From assembly GCA_964428335.1 (NCBI GenBank), contig CAYRXW010000001.1, positions 268,449 to 332,448 of the forward strand: 64,000 nucleotides of DNA, read 5' to 3'. The notes under the pieces were generated by a model, which was not told the origin of the DNA, made no database searches, and worked only from the letters and a program-made list of their open reading frames with translations. The position numbers were made by a program, and so were the translations under genes. Shown here one piece after another: positions 7,456-16,320 of the stretch. Source of the DNA: GW2011-AR15 sp964428335. GTDB taxonomy: Archaea; Nanobdellota; Nanobdellia; Woesearchaeales; GW2011-AR15. Each line of letters opens with the position of its first letter. Positions within the stretch are counted from its first letter, which is position 1.

Positions 7456-8457
7456 GTGGAGAATTTATTTAAGATAACAAAAAAAAATTTTGAAAGCTTC
7501 TTAATAAAGCTGAAATCAAAGGCTGAATTATATGCTCCTGTAAGGACAGATGCATTAAGGTTTGAGAAGATAGAAGATGTCAAGAAAATCAATCTTGAGA
7601 CTCTTCCTGATTTTCCGTTGAAGGAGTTTTTTTTCAGGAGCAGGGAGAAACTGTTTTCTTTTAATGGCAATGAGATAAAAGCTGACATTACAGAAGAGCA
7701 GAAGAGGATCTTTTTTGGAGTGAGAAGATGTGATTTAAATGCTGTTGCGCACCAGGATTTCATATTCATGGAAAAGTACCATGATCCGTACTATACAGCA
7801 CAGAGGAAAAATTCAATCCTTATAGGATATCATTGTAACGTTGCGCCGACAAAATACTGCTTCTGCGGCTCAATGGATCTGAAGGACTGCTATGACCTAA
7901 TGGTCTGGGACAAAGGAAGCTATTATCTCGTGCATGCGAAGACTGAAAATGGAAAAATGCTTCTTGATGCTGATTTTGAAAAAACTTCTTTAGAATTGAA
8001 TGATGACTACAGGAAAATAAAATTCACTGACAAATTAAAGAACAGGAACATCGAGGCATTATATGACAACCCTGCGTGGAAAGGAGGAAGCGATAAATGC
8101 ATATCCTGCGCAGCTTGCACTACTTTATGCCCTACATGCTATTGCCATGAAGTAAAAGATGAGGTATCGCTTGCAGACCTAAAGCAGGGCGAAAGAGTAA
8201 GGGAATGGTCTTCCTGCCAATTGGTATCTTTTACGAAAGTTGCAGGCGGGCATGTGTTCAGAGATTCAAGGGAAGAACGTTTCAAGCATAGGATATATCA
8301 CCAGCTGCAATATTTCAAGGAAAGGTATAATGTCGAGATGTGCGTCGGCTGCGGAAGATGCATAACGCACTGCCCTACAGAGATTGATTTTCTGACAATA
8401 ATAAATGACATGAATAAAGAAAACAAAGAAGAAAAAAGCAAGGATGGTAAAAAATGA
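7456..8457 (+). CDS. hydB: NiFe hydrogenase (group 3b) beta subunit, iron-sulfur protein
   Basis: 333 residues from a GTG start preceded by GGGTGG. The protein belongs to the HydB/AsrA family. Two [4Fe-4S] motifs are seen near the C-terminus: CISCAACTTLCPTCYC and CVGCGRCITHCP. Further cysteines lie in the middle (YCFCGSMDLKDC). In Pyrococcus sulfhydrogenase I this subunit passes electrons between the small subunit HydD and the flavin subunit HydG. It is first in the operon hydB-hydG-hydD-(mini-ORFs)-hydA-hycI, the same subunit order as in Thermococcales. The last codons overlap hydG by 4 nt (ATGA). Confidence 0.9.
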   Translation: MENLFKITKKNFESFLIKLKSKAELYAPVRTDALRFEKIEDVKKINLETLPDFPLKEFFFRSREKLFSFNGNEIKADITEEQKRIFFGVRRCDLNAVAHQDFIFMEKYHDPYYTAQRKNSILIGYHCNVAPTKYCFCGSMDLKDCYDLMVWDKGSYYLVHAKTENGKMLLDADFEKTSLELNDDYRKIKFTDKLKNRNIEALYDNPAWKGGSDKCISCAACTTLCPTCYCHEVKDEVSLADLKQGERVREWSSCQLVSFTKVAGGHVFRDSREERFKHRIYHQLQYFKERYNVEMCVGCGRCITHCPTEIDFLTIINDMNKENKEEKSKDGKK

Positions 8458-9275
8458 ACCAGGAAGTTAAATTAAGCGAGATGAAAAATGAATACCTTCC
8501 TTTCCCTGTAAAAATACTGAGCAGGAAAACTGAAAGTGCAGATACATTCACATTATCATTGAACTGGAAAGTAAAGCATGACCCAGGACAGTTCATCCAG
8601 GTCTCAATCCCAGGAATCGGGGAAGCGCCGATATCTATATCATCCTATTCAAAAAACCATCTTGATATAACAATCAGGCAGGTAGGTAATGTTACAAATG
8701 CACTGCATCATTTGAAAAAAAATGATACTGTCTTAGTAAGGGGGCCTTATGGGACAGGATACCCAATGCAGGACTTCAAGGGAAAAGACCTTATTTTTGT
8801 AGGCGGAGGATGCGGAGTCGCTCCTTTGAAAGGGGTCATTGAATATGTTGAGAATAACATGAAAGATTTTGGGGAAGTCTTATTATTTTTAGGATTCAGA
8901 AGTCCGGGAGACATATTATTTTCTGAAAAGCATAAGGACTGGCACGAGAATTTTAAGATGAACATGAGCGTTGACAATCTGCCAAGCAAAACATGCTATT
9001 CAGGAAATGTAGGCTTCATAACAGATGTCTTGACAAAACATGAAGTAAAGGCAGAAAATAAAGTTGTGTTCATGTGCGGTCCTCCGATAATGATGCAGAA
9101 GTCCATTGAGATACTGAATAAAAAGGGCTTTTTGGACAGCCAGATATATATCAGCGCTGAAAGGCTGATGTATTGTGCCTTTGGGCTATGCTGCCACTGC
9201 ATGATCCGGGGAAAATTTACATGTTTAGATGGACCTGTATTTAGGTATGATGAAGTGAAGAATTTCAAGGTTTAA
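8454..9275 (+). CDS. hydG: NiFe hydrogenase (group 3b) gamma subunit, FAD/NAD(P)-binding
   Basis: 273 residues of the HydG/AsrB branch of the FNR superfamily. Motifs: DPGQFIQVSIPG and ISISSY for FAD, RGPYGTGYP, GGGCGVAPLKG and FMCGPPIMM for NAD(P)H, and a C-terminal cysteine cluster (C-AFGL-C-CHC-MIRGKFT-C) typical of the [2Fe-2S] site in dihydroorotate dehydrogenase-type reductases. It exchanges electrons with NAD(P)H. It is translationally coupled to hydB by the ATGA overlap and followed one base after its stop by hydD. Confidence 0.9.
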   Translation: MNQEVKLSEMKNEYLPFPVKILSRKTESADTFTLSLNWKVKHDPGQFIQVSIPGIGEAPISISSYSKNHLDITIRQVGNVTNALHHLKKNDTVLVRGPYGTGYPMQDFKGKDLIFVGGGCGVAPLKGVIEYVENNMKDFGEVLLFLGFRSPGDILFSEKHKDWHENFKMNMSVDNLPSKTCYSGNVGFITDVLTKHEVKAENKVVFMCGPPIMMQKSIEILNKKGFLDSQIYISAERLMYCAFGLCCHCMIRGKFTCLDGPVFRYDEVKNFKV

Positions 9276-9276
9276 A

Positions 9277-10083
9277 ATGACAACAAAACCAAAACCAAAA
9301 GTTGGAGTTTATGGCCTGACTGGCTGTGCAGGATGCCAGCTCAGCATAATATTCAATGAAGATGAGATAATAGACCTGATTTCATTGATTGACCTAAAGG
9401 CATGGCCATTCATCAAGGGAGTTAATTATGATGAAAAGTTTGACCTTGTTCTCATGGAAGGTTTGGTTGCAAGCAAAAATGACCTGGAAGTCTTGAAGAA
9501 AGTCCGGGAGAATACAAAGATACTTGTGGCACTTGGAGCCTGCGCTCACACAGGATGCATCCCGGCATACAGGAAGTGGACATTAAAAGAAGACTACGAG
9601 CACCTTCTTTATGTGAAAGATGACATAATAAAAGATGAAGAGCCGACACCAATAGATTCGTATGTGAAAGTAGATTTTACAATCCCCGGCTGCCCTCCTG
9701 ATAAGACTGAAATATTGAATTTCATAAAAGACATACTGAAAGGAAAGACGCCAAAGCCATATAATAATCCAGTGTGCGTGGAATGCAGAAGGAAGAATAA
9801 TGACTGCCTTTTGAACAAGGGAAGGATGTGCCTTGGTCCAGTCACTGCAGGAGGATGCAAGGCAGTATGCATAAACGGCGGGTTTGAATGCTGGGGTTGC
9901 AGAGGGGGGACAGGAGATGCAAACTACGATGAGTTTATCTCATTGGTAAAATCAAAAGGATACAGCGAGGACTTCATAAAGACAAGGATGAAGATGTTCA
10001 CTGGACTAAAATTAGTGAATAATATTGATGAAAAATTCAGAAGGAAAAAAGAATCAAAGCCGGAGCATTGTACATATTGTTAA
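9277..10083 (+). CDS. hydD: NiFe hydrogenase (group 3b) small (delta) subunit
   Basis: 268 residues. Cysteine motifs of the hydrogenase small subunit are present: GLTGCAGCQL (proximal cluster), GACAHTGCIPA, PGCPPDKTEI, and a C-terminal set CVECRRKNNDC ... GRMCLGPVTAGGCKAVC ... ECWGCRG for the medial and distal clusters. There is no Tat signal, as expected for a cytosolic group 3 enzyme. It binds HydA and carries electrons away from the NiFe site. The stop codon overlaps the ATG of a mini-ORF (TAATG), so translation may continue through the spacer to hydA. Confidence 0.9.
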   Translation: MTTKPKPKVGVYGLTGCAGCQLSIIFNEDEIIDLISLIDLKAWPFIKGVNYDEKFDLVLMEGLVASKNDLEVLKKVRENTKILVALGACAHTGCIPAYRKWTLKEDYEHLLYVKDDIIKDEEPTPIDSYVKVDFTIPGCPPDKTEILNFIKDILKGKTPKPYNNPVCVECRRKNNDCLLNKGRMCLGPVTAGGCKAVCINGGFECWGCRGGTGDANYDEFISLVKSKGYSEDFIKTRMKMFTGLKLVNNIDEKFRRKKESKPEHCTYC

Positions 10084-10214
10084 TGCTGACGAAACTAAAT
10101 GAACTATATATTAGGAAGATAATCTCCCTAATACCCTCTTATATTCACACAAAAAAACTGAGAAACAAAGAAACTAAAAAACTAAGACTGATGATAATAA
10201 AGGAATCTAAATGA
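10083..10214 (+). CDS. Mini-ORF of 43 residues between hydD and hydA
   Basis: The hydD stop TAA shares a base with an ATG at 10083 (TAATG). The frame stays open for 43 codons and ends in an ATGA overlap with the next mini-ORF at 10211. The peptide is basic (starts MLTKLNELYIRKIISLIPSY and ends LMIIKESK) and could form an amphipathic helix. No family is recognised. It could be a real coupled peptide, decayed coding sequence, or chance in AT-rich DNA; the exact stop/start overlaps on both sides make chance less attractive. Confidence 0.4.
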   Translation: MLTKLNELYIRKIISLIPSYIHTKKLRNKETKKLRLMIIKESK

Positions 10215-10321
10215 CACACACAATCAACTTAAACCACATAACAAAGATAACAGGCAAGGCTTTAATAAGCCTTGAGGCAAACAGGTTGGTTTCGCTTCGC
10301 TCAAGCCAACAAAGGAAATAA
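10211..10321 (+). CDS. Mini-ORF repeating the first 13 residues of HydA
   Basis: A 36-residue frame begins MTHTINLNHITKI, identical to the N-terminus of HydA, then diverges (TGKALISLEANRLV ...) and stops at 10319-10321, one base before the hydA ATG. Nine of the 13 shared codons differ between the copies and every difference is synonymous. The preceding AAAGGAA ribosome binding site is shared too. The 3' half holds two hairpin-forming inverted repeats (AAGGCTT/AAGCCTT, and GTTGGTTT pairing with AAGCCAAC through one G-T wobble). It may be the remnant of a duplicated hydA, or a leader peptide coupling hydA translation. It has a ribosome binding site at least as good as that of hydA itself. Confidence 0.5.
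   Translation: MTHTINLNHITKITGKALISLEANRLVSLRSSQQRK
10255..10311 (+). repeat. Pair of short inverted repeats just before hydA
   Basis: AAGGCTT-TAAT-AAGCCTT (about 10256-10273) is a perfect 7-bp inverted repeat with a 4-nt loop. It is followed by GTTGGTTT ... AAGCCAAC (about 10285-10310), also able to pair. Both lie inside the second mini-ORF and could fold in mRNA directly upstream of the hydA start. Confidence 0.5.
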
Positions 10322-10322
10322 G

Positions 10323-11600
10323 ATGACACACACTATAAATCTAAATCATATCACAAAAATTGAAGGGCATGCAAACCTTCATGTTGTAATCGAGAAAGAT
10401 AAGATTCTGGAATGCAGGCTTTCATCCATCGAAGGCTCGAGATATTTTGAAGGACTCCTGAAAGGCAAGCATTTTTTCGAGGCGCATGAGATAACGTCAA
10501 GGATATGCGGGGTATGTTCATGCGCGCATACAGTTGCTGCAGTTACAGCAATGGAGAATGGCCTTGGGATAAAGATAACAGAACAGTCAAAGGAGCTTAG
10601 GAAGCTCATAACATTAGGTGAAAGGATAAGAAGCCACGCAGCGCATCTTTATTTCCTAGCATTGCCTGATTATCTAGGATATGAATCAGCAGTTGCAATG
10701 CTTCCGAAATACAGAAAGCAGATAGAAATTGCCTTGCGTCTTATGAAACTAGGAAATGAAATCGTAAAGATTGTAGGAGGAAGGGACCTGCATCCAGTTT
10801 CAGTGACTGTCGGAGGGTTTCTGAAGATCCCTGAATCTTTATCACCTCTTTTGGTAACATTAAAGGAAAGAAAGCAGGATGCAATAGATACTGTGAAATT
10901 ATTTGAAACCATGAAATTTCCAGAACTTACAGATGACCATGAGTTTTTTTCGCTTTCACATGAAACTGAATATCCAATGCTGGAAGGGCCAATATTATCT
11001 GAAAAATCAAAGTTTGAGCAGAAAGATTACCTGGATTATTTCAGGGAATACCATGTACCTTATTCAACTGCAAATTTTGTTGTAAGGGATGACAAAAGCT
11101 ATCTTGTGGGAGCGATTGCAAGGATAAACAACCATTATGATAAACTAAGCAATGACACAAAGCATCTGATACATGATTCAAAAATAAAGCTGCCTTCAAA
11201 AAATCCATTCGCTAATAATTTCTGCCAGGCACTTGAGCTTGTGCACTGCATTGACCATGCAATTGACATATGCAGGAACCTTGAATTGAAAGATGAAAGA
11301 CCTATAGTACCAAAACTAAAGGCGTGCAGGGGCGTAAGCGCGATAGAAGTTCCTAGGGGAATACTTTTCCATGATTATGAGATTGATGAAAAAGGCGTAA
11401 TAACGCATGCGAACATAATAACACCCACTGCTCAGAACCTGAAGAACATGGAAGACATGATAAGGCAATTCCTTCCGGTGGCAATGAAGGAAAAGAAAGA
11501 AGAAAAAATCAATATAGAGATTGAAAAGCTGATAAGATCTTTTGACCCATGCTTCTCATGCTCGACTCATTTTTTGAAAGTGAAATGGGAGCATAAGTAA
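10323..11600 (+). CDS. hydA: NiFe hydrogenase (group 3b) large (alpha) subunit
   Basis: 425 residues from the ATG at 10323 (MTHTINLNHITKIEGHANL, the usual start of the family). The NiFe ligands are in RICGVCSCAHTVAA near the N-terminus and DPCFSCSTH at the C-terminus. After that histidine a nine-residue tail (FLKVKWEHK) remains, which the maturation protease encoded next door should remove after NiFe insertion. It catalyses reversible H2 oxidation; group 3b enzymes couple this to NADP(H), and some also reduce polysulfide. Group assignment rests on the HydBGDA gene set rather than a tree. An upstream in-frame alternative start at 10272 is rejected because it would add 17 non-homologous residues. 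Confidence 0.92.
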   Translation: MTHTINLNHITKIEGHANLHVVIEKDKILECRLSSIEGSRYFEGLLKGKHFFEAHEITSRICGVCSCAHTVAAVTAMENGLGIKITEQSKELRKLITLGERIRSHAAHLYFLALPDYLGYESAVAMLPKYRKQIEIALRLMKLGNEIVKIVGGRDLHPVSVTVGGFLKIPESLSPLLVTLKERKQDAIDTVKLFETMKFPELTDDHEFFSLSHETEYPMLEGPILSEKSKFEQKDYLDYFREYHVPYSTANFVVRDDKSYLVGAIARINNHYDKLSNDTKHLIHDSKIKLPSKNPFANNFCQALELVHCIDHAIDICRNLELKDERPIVPKLKACRGVSAIEVPRGILFHDYEIDEKGVITHANIITPTAQNLKNMEDMIRQFLPVAMKEKKEEKINIEIEKLIRSFDPCFSCSTHFLKVKWEHK

Positions 11601-11602
11601 AC

Positions 11603-12001
11603 ATGCCAATTACAATACACTATCTTGGAAACGAATTCATAAAATCGGATTCAGCAGCAATTAACCTAGTGAAGAAAATCCATGAGAAGCACCCAGATGT
11701 AGTATTCAAGAAAATAGACACATTTGATGAGATGATGAATATCAGGGGGAAATATTATTTTATGGATGTCTGCGAAGGTATCGAAAGGGCAAGGCTTATC
11801 AATGACATATCAGTATTTGAAAACATAAGGAGCATAACTTCCCATGACCTTGATTTTGGCTTTTTCTTAAAGCTTAATGAAAAGCTTGGGGAGATAAATA
11901 AAATCAACATCATCTGCCTTCCAAAAAAAGAATATGATGGAATGGAAGACGATGTAAACAACATGATAAAACTGATGGTGAAACAACATGAAAGGGCTTA
12001 A
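11603..12001 (+). CDS. hycI: Hydrogenase maturation protease (HycI/HyaD family)
   Basis: 132 residues, beginning two bases after hydA. The family motifs are GNEFIKSDSAA (usual G-N-x4-5-D-D/E), the acidic residue in YFMDVCEG, and the histidine in SITSHDLDFGFFL; these positions bind nickel in the protease and sense a loaded large subunit. The expected substrate is the HydA tail after the DPCxxCxxH motif. The second acidic residue usual in the first motif is Ser here. Its 3' end overlaps the transporter gene by 14 nt. Confidence 0.85.
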   Translation: MPITIHYLGNEFIKSDSAAINLVKKIHEKHPDVVFKKIDTFDEMMNIRGKYYFMDVCEGIERARLINDISVFENIRSITSHDLDFGFFLKLNEKLGEINKINIICLPKKEYDGMEDDVNNMIKLMVKQHERA

Positions 12002-12881
12002 TCTTATACTACTTACAGCGGTAATCTCAGGATTCTCAATTTTCCTGAATAAATTTGGAGTCAGTGTGAATAATGCATATGCATACACTTTTGTGAAAAA
12101 TTCAATGACCTTCATCCTGGTTTTTGGATTCATCCTGCTTTTGAATGAGGCAAGAAAATTCAAAGAATTAAAATTCAATGACTGGAAAAAACTTATTGCA
12201 ATAGGTTTCATAGGAGGAAGTGTTCCTTTCCTGCTTTTTTTCAGAGGTCTTCAGTTGACGAACGCAGCCAAAGCATCATTCATACATAAGCTGATGTTTG
12301 TCTTTGTTGCAGTCATGGCATACTACTACCTGAAGGAAAAATTTAGCTGGAAAGTTTTTGCAGCATCAGGACTATTGATACTTGGAAATGCGCTTCTTCT
12401 TAAGCTATCATGGCAGCCTTTCAACCTTGGAGATTTGATGATATTTGGAGCTACAGCCTTTTGGGCAGTCGAGAATGTGATCTCAAAAAATGCGCTGAAA
12501 AATATTCCAGGAAATATTGTTGCGTTCTCAAGGATGTTCTTTGGAAGCCTGTTCATACTTGCATTCCTTCTGGTCACAGGAGATGCTAAAGTCATGCTAA
12601 CAATGACTTCACAGCAATGGCTCTGGGCTATAGTCCCAAGCATCCTACTGACAGTTTATGTCCTGACATGGTATAACGGGCTTAAAGATACATCAGTAAC
12701 ACTTGCAACAGCAGTTCTTTTATTGGGAAGCCCTATAACGACAATGCTTAATTTTATCCAGGCAGGTGCGATAATAACAGCCTGGCAGGCTATGGGGATG
12801 GTTATGCTTGTTTTAGGTGTCATTGGTTTTACTTATGCTGTGGGGAAAGCAGAAATAAGAAAAGCAAAGGTTGCAGCGTAA
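11988..12881 (+). CDS. EamA/DMT-family transporter
   Basis: 297 residues with ten membrane segments arranged as two EamA repeats (about residues 1-137 and 145-285). Typical features include FLNKFGV in helix 1, the LLFFRGLQLTNAAKASF region, and YYYLKEKFSWKVFAASGLLILG at the end of repeat 1. These proteins move metabolites or drugs; the substrate cannot be told from sequence. It overlaps the protease gene by 14 nt and so is probably the last gene of the hydrogenase transcript, although a functional link is not implied. T-rich runs after the stop (12885-12902) could terminate transcription. Confidence 0.8.
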   Translation: MKGLNLILLTAVISGFSIFLNKFGVSVNNAYAYTFVKNSMTFILVFGFILLLNEARKFKELKFNDWKKLIAIGFIGGSVPFLLFFRGLQLTNAAKASFIHKLMFVFVAVMAYYYLKEKFSWKVFAASGLLILGNALLLKLSWQPFNLGDLMIFGATAFWAVENVISKNALKNIPGNIVAFSRMFFGSLFILAFLLVTGDAKVMLTMTSQQWLWAIVPSILLTVYVLTWYNGLKDTSVTLATAVLLLGSPITTMLNFIQAGAIITAWQAMGMVMLVLGVIGFTYAVGKAEIRKAKVAA

Positions 12882-12962
12882 CTTAATTTTTTTAATTTTT
12901 TAATAAAGCAAATATTTTTAAAAATTGAAGGAATGGTTTTTCTAGTGAGGTGTTTAAAAACA

Positions 12963-13478
12963 ATGAAATGGACATATGCAATACTTATTGCTATTATGGT
13001 AATGCTTACAGCATGCACAAATAATCAGCCTGAAAATAAAATGCCTGATGTAAACGGAGAGGCAGAGCCGGAAGTGAAAGATGAAGTAGCAGACGACAGC
13101 GGGAGAGCGATTGAAGAGATCGATGAAGCAATTAAGGAAACTGACGATGCTGTTGAAAACGCAGGCGAAGTCATTGAGGATACTGTATCAGATGACACAG
13201 TTTTCTGCGAGACTGGTGGAGTATACAAGTATGCGTCTGAAGGCGGGGATGTTGAATCCATTATCATAGGGCTTGAAACATATAAAGGCAAGGAATTCTG
13301 TAGGGCAGAATCAACAACAACAATCGAGAGCCAGATGGGAGACATAGATACAGATACGACATACTACTATAATGAGGATGCAAGCGAGATGTGGGTGATT
13401 ACTGTAACATCAAGCGAATTCATGCCGCAGCCGCAGACAAACGAAATCCACATAGTAGATGGAAAAGTTGTGAAGTAA
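12963..13478 (+). CDS. Putative lipoprotein, acidic
   Basis: 171 residues from the ATG at 12963, which has GAGGTG 12 nt upstream. A short signal peptide ends in a lipobox, MLTAC, so Cys is the expected lipidated N-terminus. An acidic helical stretch (EIDEAIKETDDAVENAGEVI) is followed by a folded domain with two cysteines (VFCETGG and KEFCRAES) and repeated TTTY-type beta strands. The domain resembles secreted archaeal proteins of unknown function. The gene converges with the SulP gene. Confidence 0.6.
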   Translation: MKWTYAILIAIMVMLTACTNNQPENKMPDVNGEAEPEVKDEVADDSGRAIEEIDEAIKETDDAVENAGEVIEDTVSDDTVFCETGGVYKYASEGGDVESIIIGLETYKGKEFCRAESTTTIESQMGDIDTDTTYYYNEDASEMWVITVTSSEFMPQPQTNEIHIVDGKVVK

Positions 13479-13488
13479 ATCTTATTTT

Positions 13489-15117
13489 TTATTTTTTCAG
13501 CTTTTTTATATGTTCAAAAGCGCTTTTTGTGTCATTAAAAAACATCTCTTTTTTCAATAATTCTTTCATGCTCTCATCGCTAAGAAGCCTTTTTTTAACT
13601 TCCTGGTTCACTCTTATGAAATAAGTCAGCTTTTTTTCGCTGTTCCTTTCTTCCAAAAGCTCTTTTAGTCTCATCACAGCGCTTGAATCAATGAAAGGGA
13701 CATATCTCATCCTAAGAAGCAGAACTTTCCTATCAACATCCATATGTGTCTCTACTTTTTTCTCAAATAAGTTAAGTGCACCGAAAAAGAAAGGTCCGTT
13801 GATAGTATAGACAGATACATTTTTTTTCAGGTACTCGTCAGATTCTATTGTCTCATTTATCCATGACGAGTTCTTGTCATGGTCAGAATGGCTTTCAATG
13901 CCTGCAGTTGATGTCAGCCTATAAAACAAAAGGAACGAGACCATGACCATGCCTGCCTGGACAGCAAAGACAAGGTCAGTCAGCACAGTCAAAAGAAGGG
14001 TTATTGAAAATATAAGCGCTTCTCCGCGGCTTATCTTAAAGATTGTCTTTATTTCGCCTAAATTTACCATCTTGATTGCAACAACCATAAGTACTCCTGC
14101 AAGGAAAGCTTTTGGCACAAGTGCAATCAATGAGCCGAAAAATACCATATATAACAGTATGAATATGCCATGAATTATCCCAGCGAACCTTGTTTTCGCA
14201 CCTTCCCTAATATTTACAGCGCTTCTGGCAATAGCTGCAGTAACAGGCATCCCTCCAAAAAATGGCATCACCATGTTTGAAACTCCCTGTGCTATCAGTT
14301 CTTTATTTGGGTCGTGTTTTGTCCCGCTCATCCCATCGCATACAACAGCGCATAAAAGCGCTTCGATGGAACCAAGAAGGGCAATGGTGAATGCAGAAGG
14401 AAGTATGTTTTTTATAAGTTCAAGAGTGATTGGGAAGAGATGGATAGCAGGTAGGCCTTTTGGGATGGCTCCTATCAAAGGCACATTAGGGTTGTACATA
14501 AAGACAAATAATACGCTTATTATAAGCGGGAATAATGAAGCTGGAAAATTTTTCAGTATCTTATTTTTAACAAGCAACTTAGGCAGGAATATCAGAAGAA
14601 TTATAGTCATCAATGTCAGTAGGAATGCAGTGACATTAAACTGGCTAAATGATTGAAATATGTCCTTGAATGTCTCTCCGATGAATTCATGTGATTTAAT
14701 TGTAAGCCCAAATGCATTTGCTATCTGGCCGCAGAAGATTATTGCTCCGATTCCAGCAGTGAAACCAGAGACAACAGGAATTGGGATATATGAGACAGCT
14801 TTTCCAAGCCCGAAAAATCCCAGGATAAGTTGTATTAGTCCTGCAAGAAAGCCTGCAAGCATAAGGCCAGTTATCCCGTAATTATTCACAACAACAAGTA
14901 TCACGATAGCCATGGCGCCTGTAGGTCCTGTAATAGAAAACTTTGAGCCTGCGATTGATGATGCAAGCATCCCACCTATTATTGCAGTATAAAGCCCAAA
15001 GATCGGGTCAAGTCCTGATGCGATTGCAAAAGCGATTGCAAGAGGGAGAGCGACAATAGATGTGATAAATCCAGCTTTCAGGTCAGAAACAAAATATTTT
15101 TTGAAATATTCTTTCAT
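13489..15117 (-). CDS. SulP-family anion transporter with STAS domain
   Basis: 542 residues. The N-terminal membrane part (about 10-12 helices) has the SulP signatures GFITSIVALPLAIAFAIASG, GLYTAIIGGMLASSIAG and ITGPTGAMAIVIL. The C-terminal STAS domain runs from about residue 420 to 535 and includes YTINGPFFFGALNLF and RMRYVPFIDSSAVMRL. Family members carry sulfate, bicarbonate or dicarboxylates by proton or sodium coupling, or as channels. The substrate is not evident here. It is monocistronic, with the divergent DUF5652 gene upstream. Confidence 0.85.
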   Translation of the reverse strand: MKEYFKKYFVSDLKAGFITSIVALPLAIAFAIASGLDPIFGLYTAIIGGMLASSIAGSKFSITGPTGAMAIVILVVVNNYGITGLMLAGFLAGLIQLILGFFGLGKAVSYIPIPVVSGFTAGIGAIIFCGQIANAFGLTIKSHEFIGETFKDIFQSFSQFNVTAFLLTLMTIILLIFLPKLLVKNKILKNFPASLFPLIISVLFVFMYNPNVPLIGAIPKGLPAIHLFPITLELIKNILPSAFTIALLGSIEALLCAVVCDGMSGTKHDPNKELIAQGVSNMVMPFFGGMPVTAAIARSAVNIREGAKTRFAGIIHGIFILLYMVFFGSLIALVPKAFLAGVLMVVAIKMVNLGEIKTIFKISRGEALIFSITLLLTVLTDLVFAVQAGMVMVSFLLFYRLTSTAGIESHSDHDKNSSWINETIESDEYLKKNVSVYTINGPFFFGALNLFEKKVETHMDVDRKVLLLRMRYVPFIDSSAVMRLKELLEERNSEKKLTYFIRVNQEVKKRLLSDESMKELLKKEMFFNDTKSAFEHIKKLKK

Positions 15118-15216
15118 ATCTTAACAGGTTTTTTAATCAGCTTATTAAACATTTCCCCTTTTATTTTCCAAAAAAATGTAGGAACATTTTTAAACAAAAG
15201 AAAAATATTAACACTT

Positions 15217-15477
15217 ATGATAACTGAAGCAATGATAACAGAATTCGTATCCAGTCCTAATTTCATGCTATACATGATACCCTTCATGATATGGGATATG
15301 ATATGGAGAGGCATAGCACTCTGGAAATCAGGAAGGAACAATCAATTGGCCTGGTTCGTTGCGCTTCTTTTGGTAAATTCCATAGGTATTTTGCCTATTA
15401 TATATATAATGTTCTTCCAAAAACCTAATGCAGAGATTGAGAAAAAAACAGAAACTAAGGTTAGGAAGAAAAAATAA
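15217..15477 (+). CDS. DUF5652-type small membrane protein
   Basis: 86 residues with two membrane helices (FMLYMIPFMIWDMIWRGIAL and QLAWFVALLLVNSIGILPII), joined by a conserved WKSGRNNQ loop, and a Lys-rich tail. The WDxxWxGIALWKSxxNNQxxWFxxLLxxNxxGILPIIY pattern is that of DUF5652 proteins common in DPANN archaea and candidate-phylum bacteria. Function is unknown. Confidence 0.75.
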   Translation: MITEAMITEFVSSPNFMLYMIPFMIWDMIWRGIALWKSGRNNQLAWFVALLLVNSIGILPIIYIMFFQKPNAEIEKKTETKVRKKK

Positions 15478-15508
15478 GTTTTTATTCTAATTATATTTGT
15501 TTATAATC

Positions 15509-16231
15509 ATGGATGGCGTGGCACTTGCAGCAAAATACTCTTTCATTACAAACCGCTTGAAATATTGCGGGCCGGATGAATCATATGTGAAATTTCTCGA
15601 ATACATAAAAAATCCAACTAAAGAGCTTGGAGAAGAGATAAAATCTCACATAGTCAGATTTGAAGGGCTTTATCCGTATCTTGAGGCAATTGCAAAAAAA
15701 TCAAAAAAAGACATCTTTGATTATGATGTGGTCGAATCATACTGGATAGGGAATAAGCTGCTTGATAAGTTCAAGGGGAATGATATGAAAAAAGTCATCA
15801 TGTCACTTACAAAAAGAGGGCTTCCTAAAAGCTATGGCGAGAAGCTTTGCATAAATATCCCAAATATGCTTCCGCACCATTCATTCAATGTAATCTATGT
15901 GGGAGTTGGGAAAGTTACAGGAAGCGTTGAATTTAATATCGAGAACATAAACAATTGCCTTATCAGGCCGGCAGAAGTGTTGGAAGTTGGAGAAAAAGTC
16001 AGGCTTAGTCACAGACCTTACTCCTTTGAGAAAGGAAAGCTCATGCTAAGCCAGAATATTGTGGAAGAATTTGACTGGCAGCCTGAGTTTACAGAAATAA
16101 AGCCAGGTGACATTGTGTCAGTGCACTGGAAATTCCTGGTAGATAAATTAAATGATGAACAGCACAAACTATTGTTAAAATACACTTTTTTAAATGTCTT
16201 GGCATTGAATAGTGCAAGCAATACTTGGTGA
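15509..16231 (+). CDS. DUF6390-type protein
   Basis: 240 residues from the ATG at 15509; a TTG four codons upstream is less likely. The N-terminus MDGVALAAKYSFITNRLKYCGP is characteristic of the DUF6390 family as I recall it. The protein is soluble and mixed alpha/beta, with LPHHSFNVIYVGVGKVTGSV in the middle and a C-terminal DIVSVHWKFLVDKLNDEQ segment. The biochemical role is unknown. It follows the DUF5652 gene by about 30 nt. Confidence 0.65.
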   Translation: MDGVALAAKYSFITNRLKYCGPDESYVKFLEYIKNPTKELGEEIKSHIVRFEGLYPYLEAIAKKSKKDIFDYDVVESYWIGNKLLDKFKGNDMKKVIMSLTKRGLPKSYGEKLCINIPNMLPHHSFNVIYVGVGKVTGSVEFNIENINNCLIRPAEVLEVGEKVRLSHRPYSFEKGKLMLSQNIVEEFDWQPEFTEIKPGDIVSVHWKFLVDKLNDEQHKLLLKYTFLNVLALNSASNTW

Positions 16232-16320
16232 GATTTTTTGATACAAGAATTTGCCTAAAATAAATATGCAGTAAATAAACTTAAATCTTTATCAAACAAA
16301 TAAAAAATTAAATAAAAAAA

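Noticed and set aside
10272..10322. Upstream extension of hydA to 10272
   Set aside because: It would use a non-ATG codon and add 17 residues not seen in the family; the ATG at 10323 gives the standard N-terminus.
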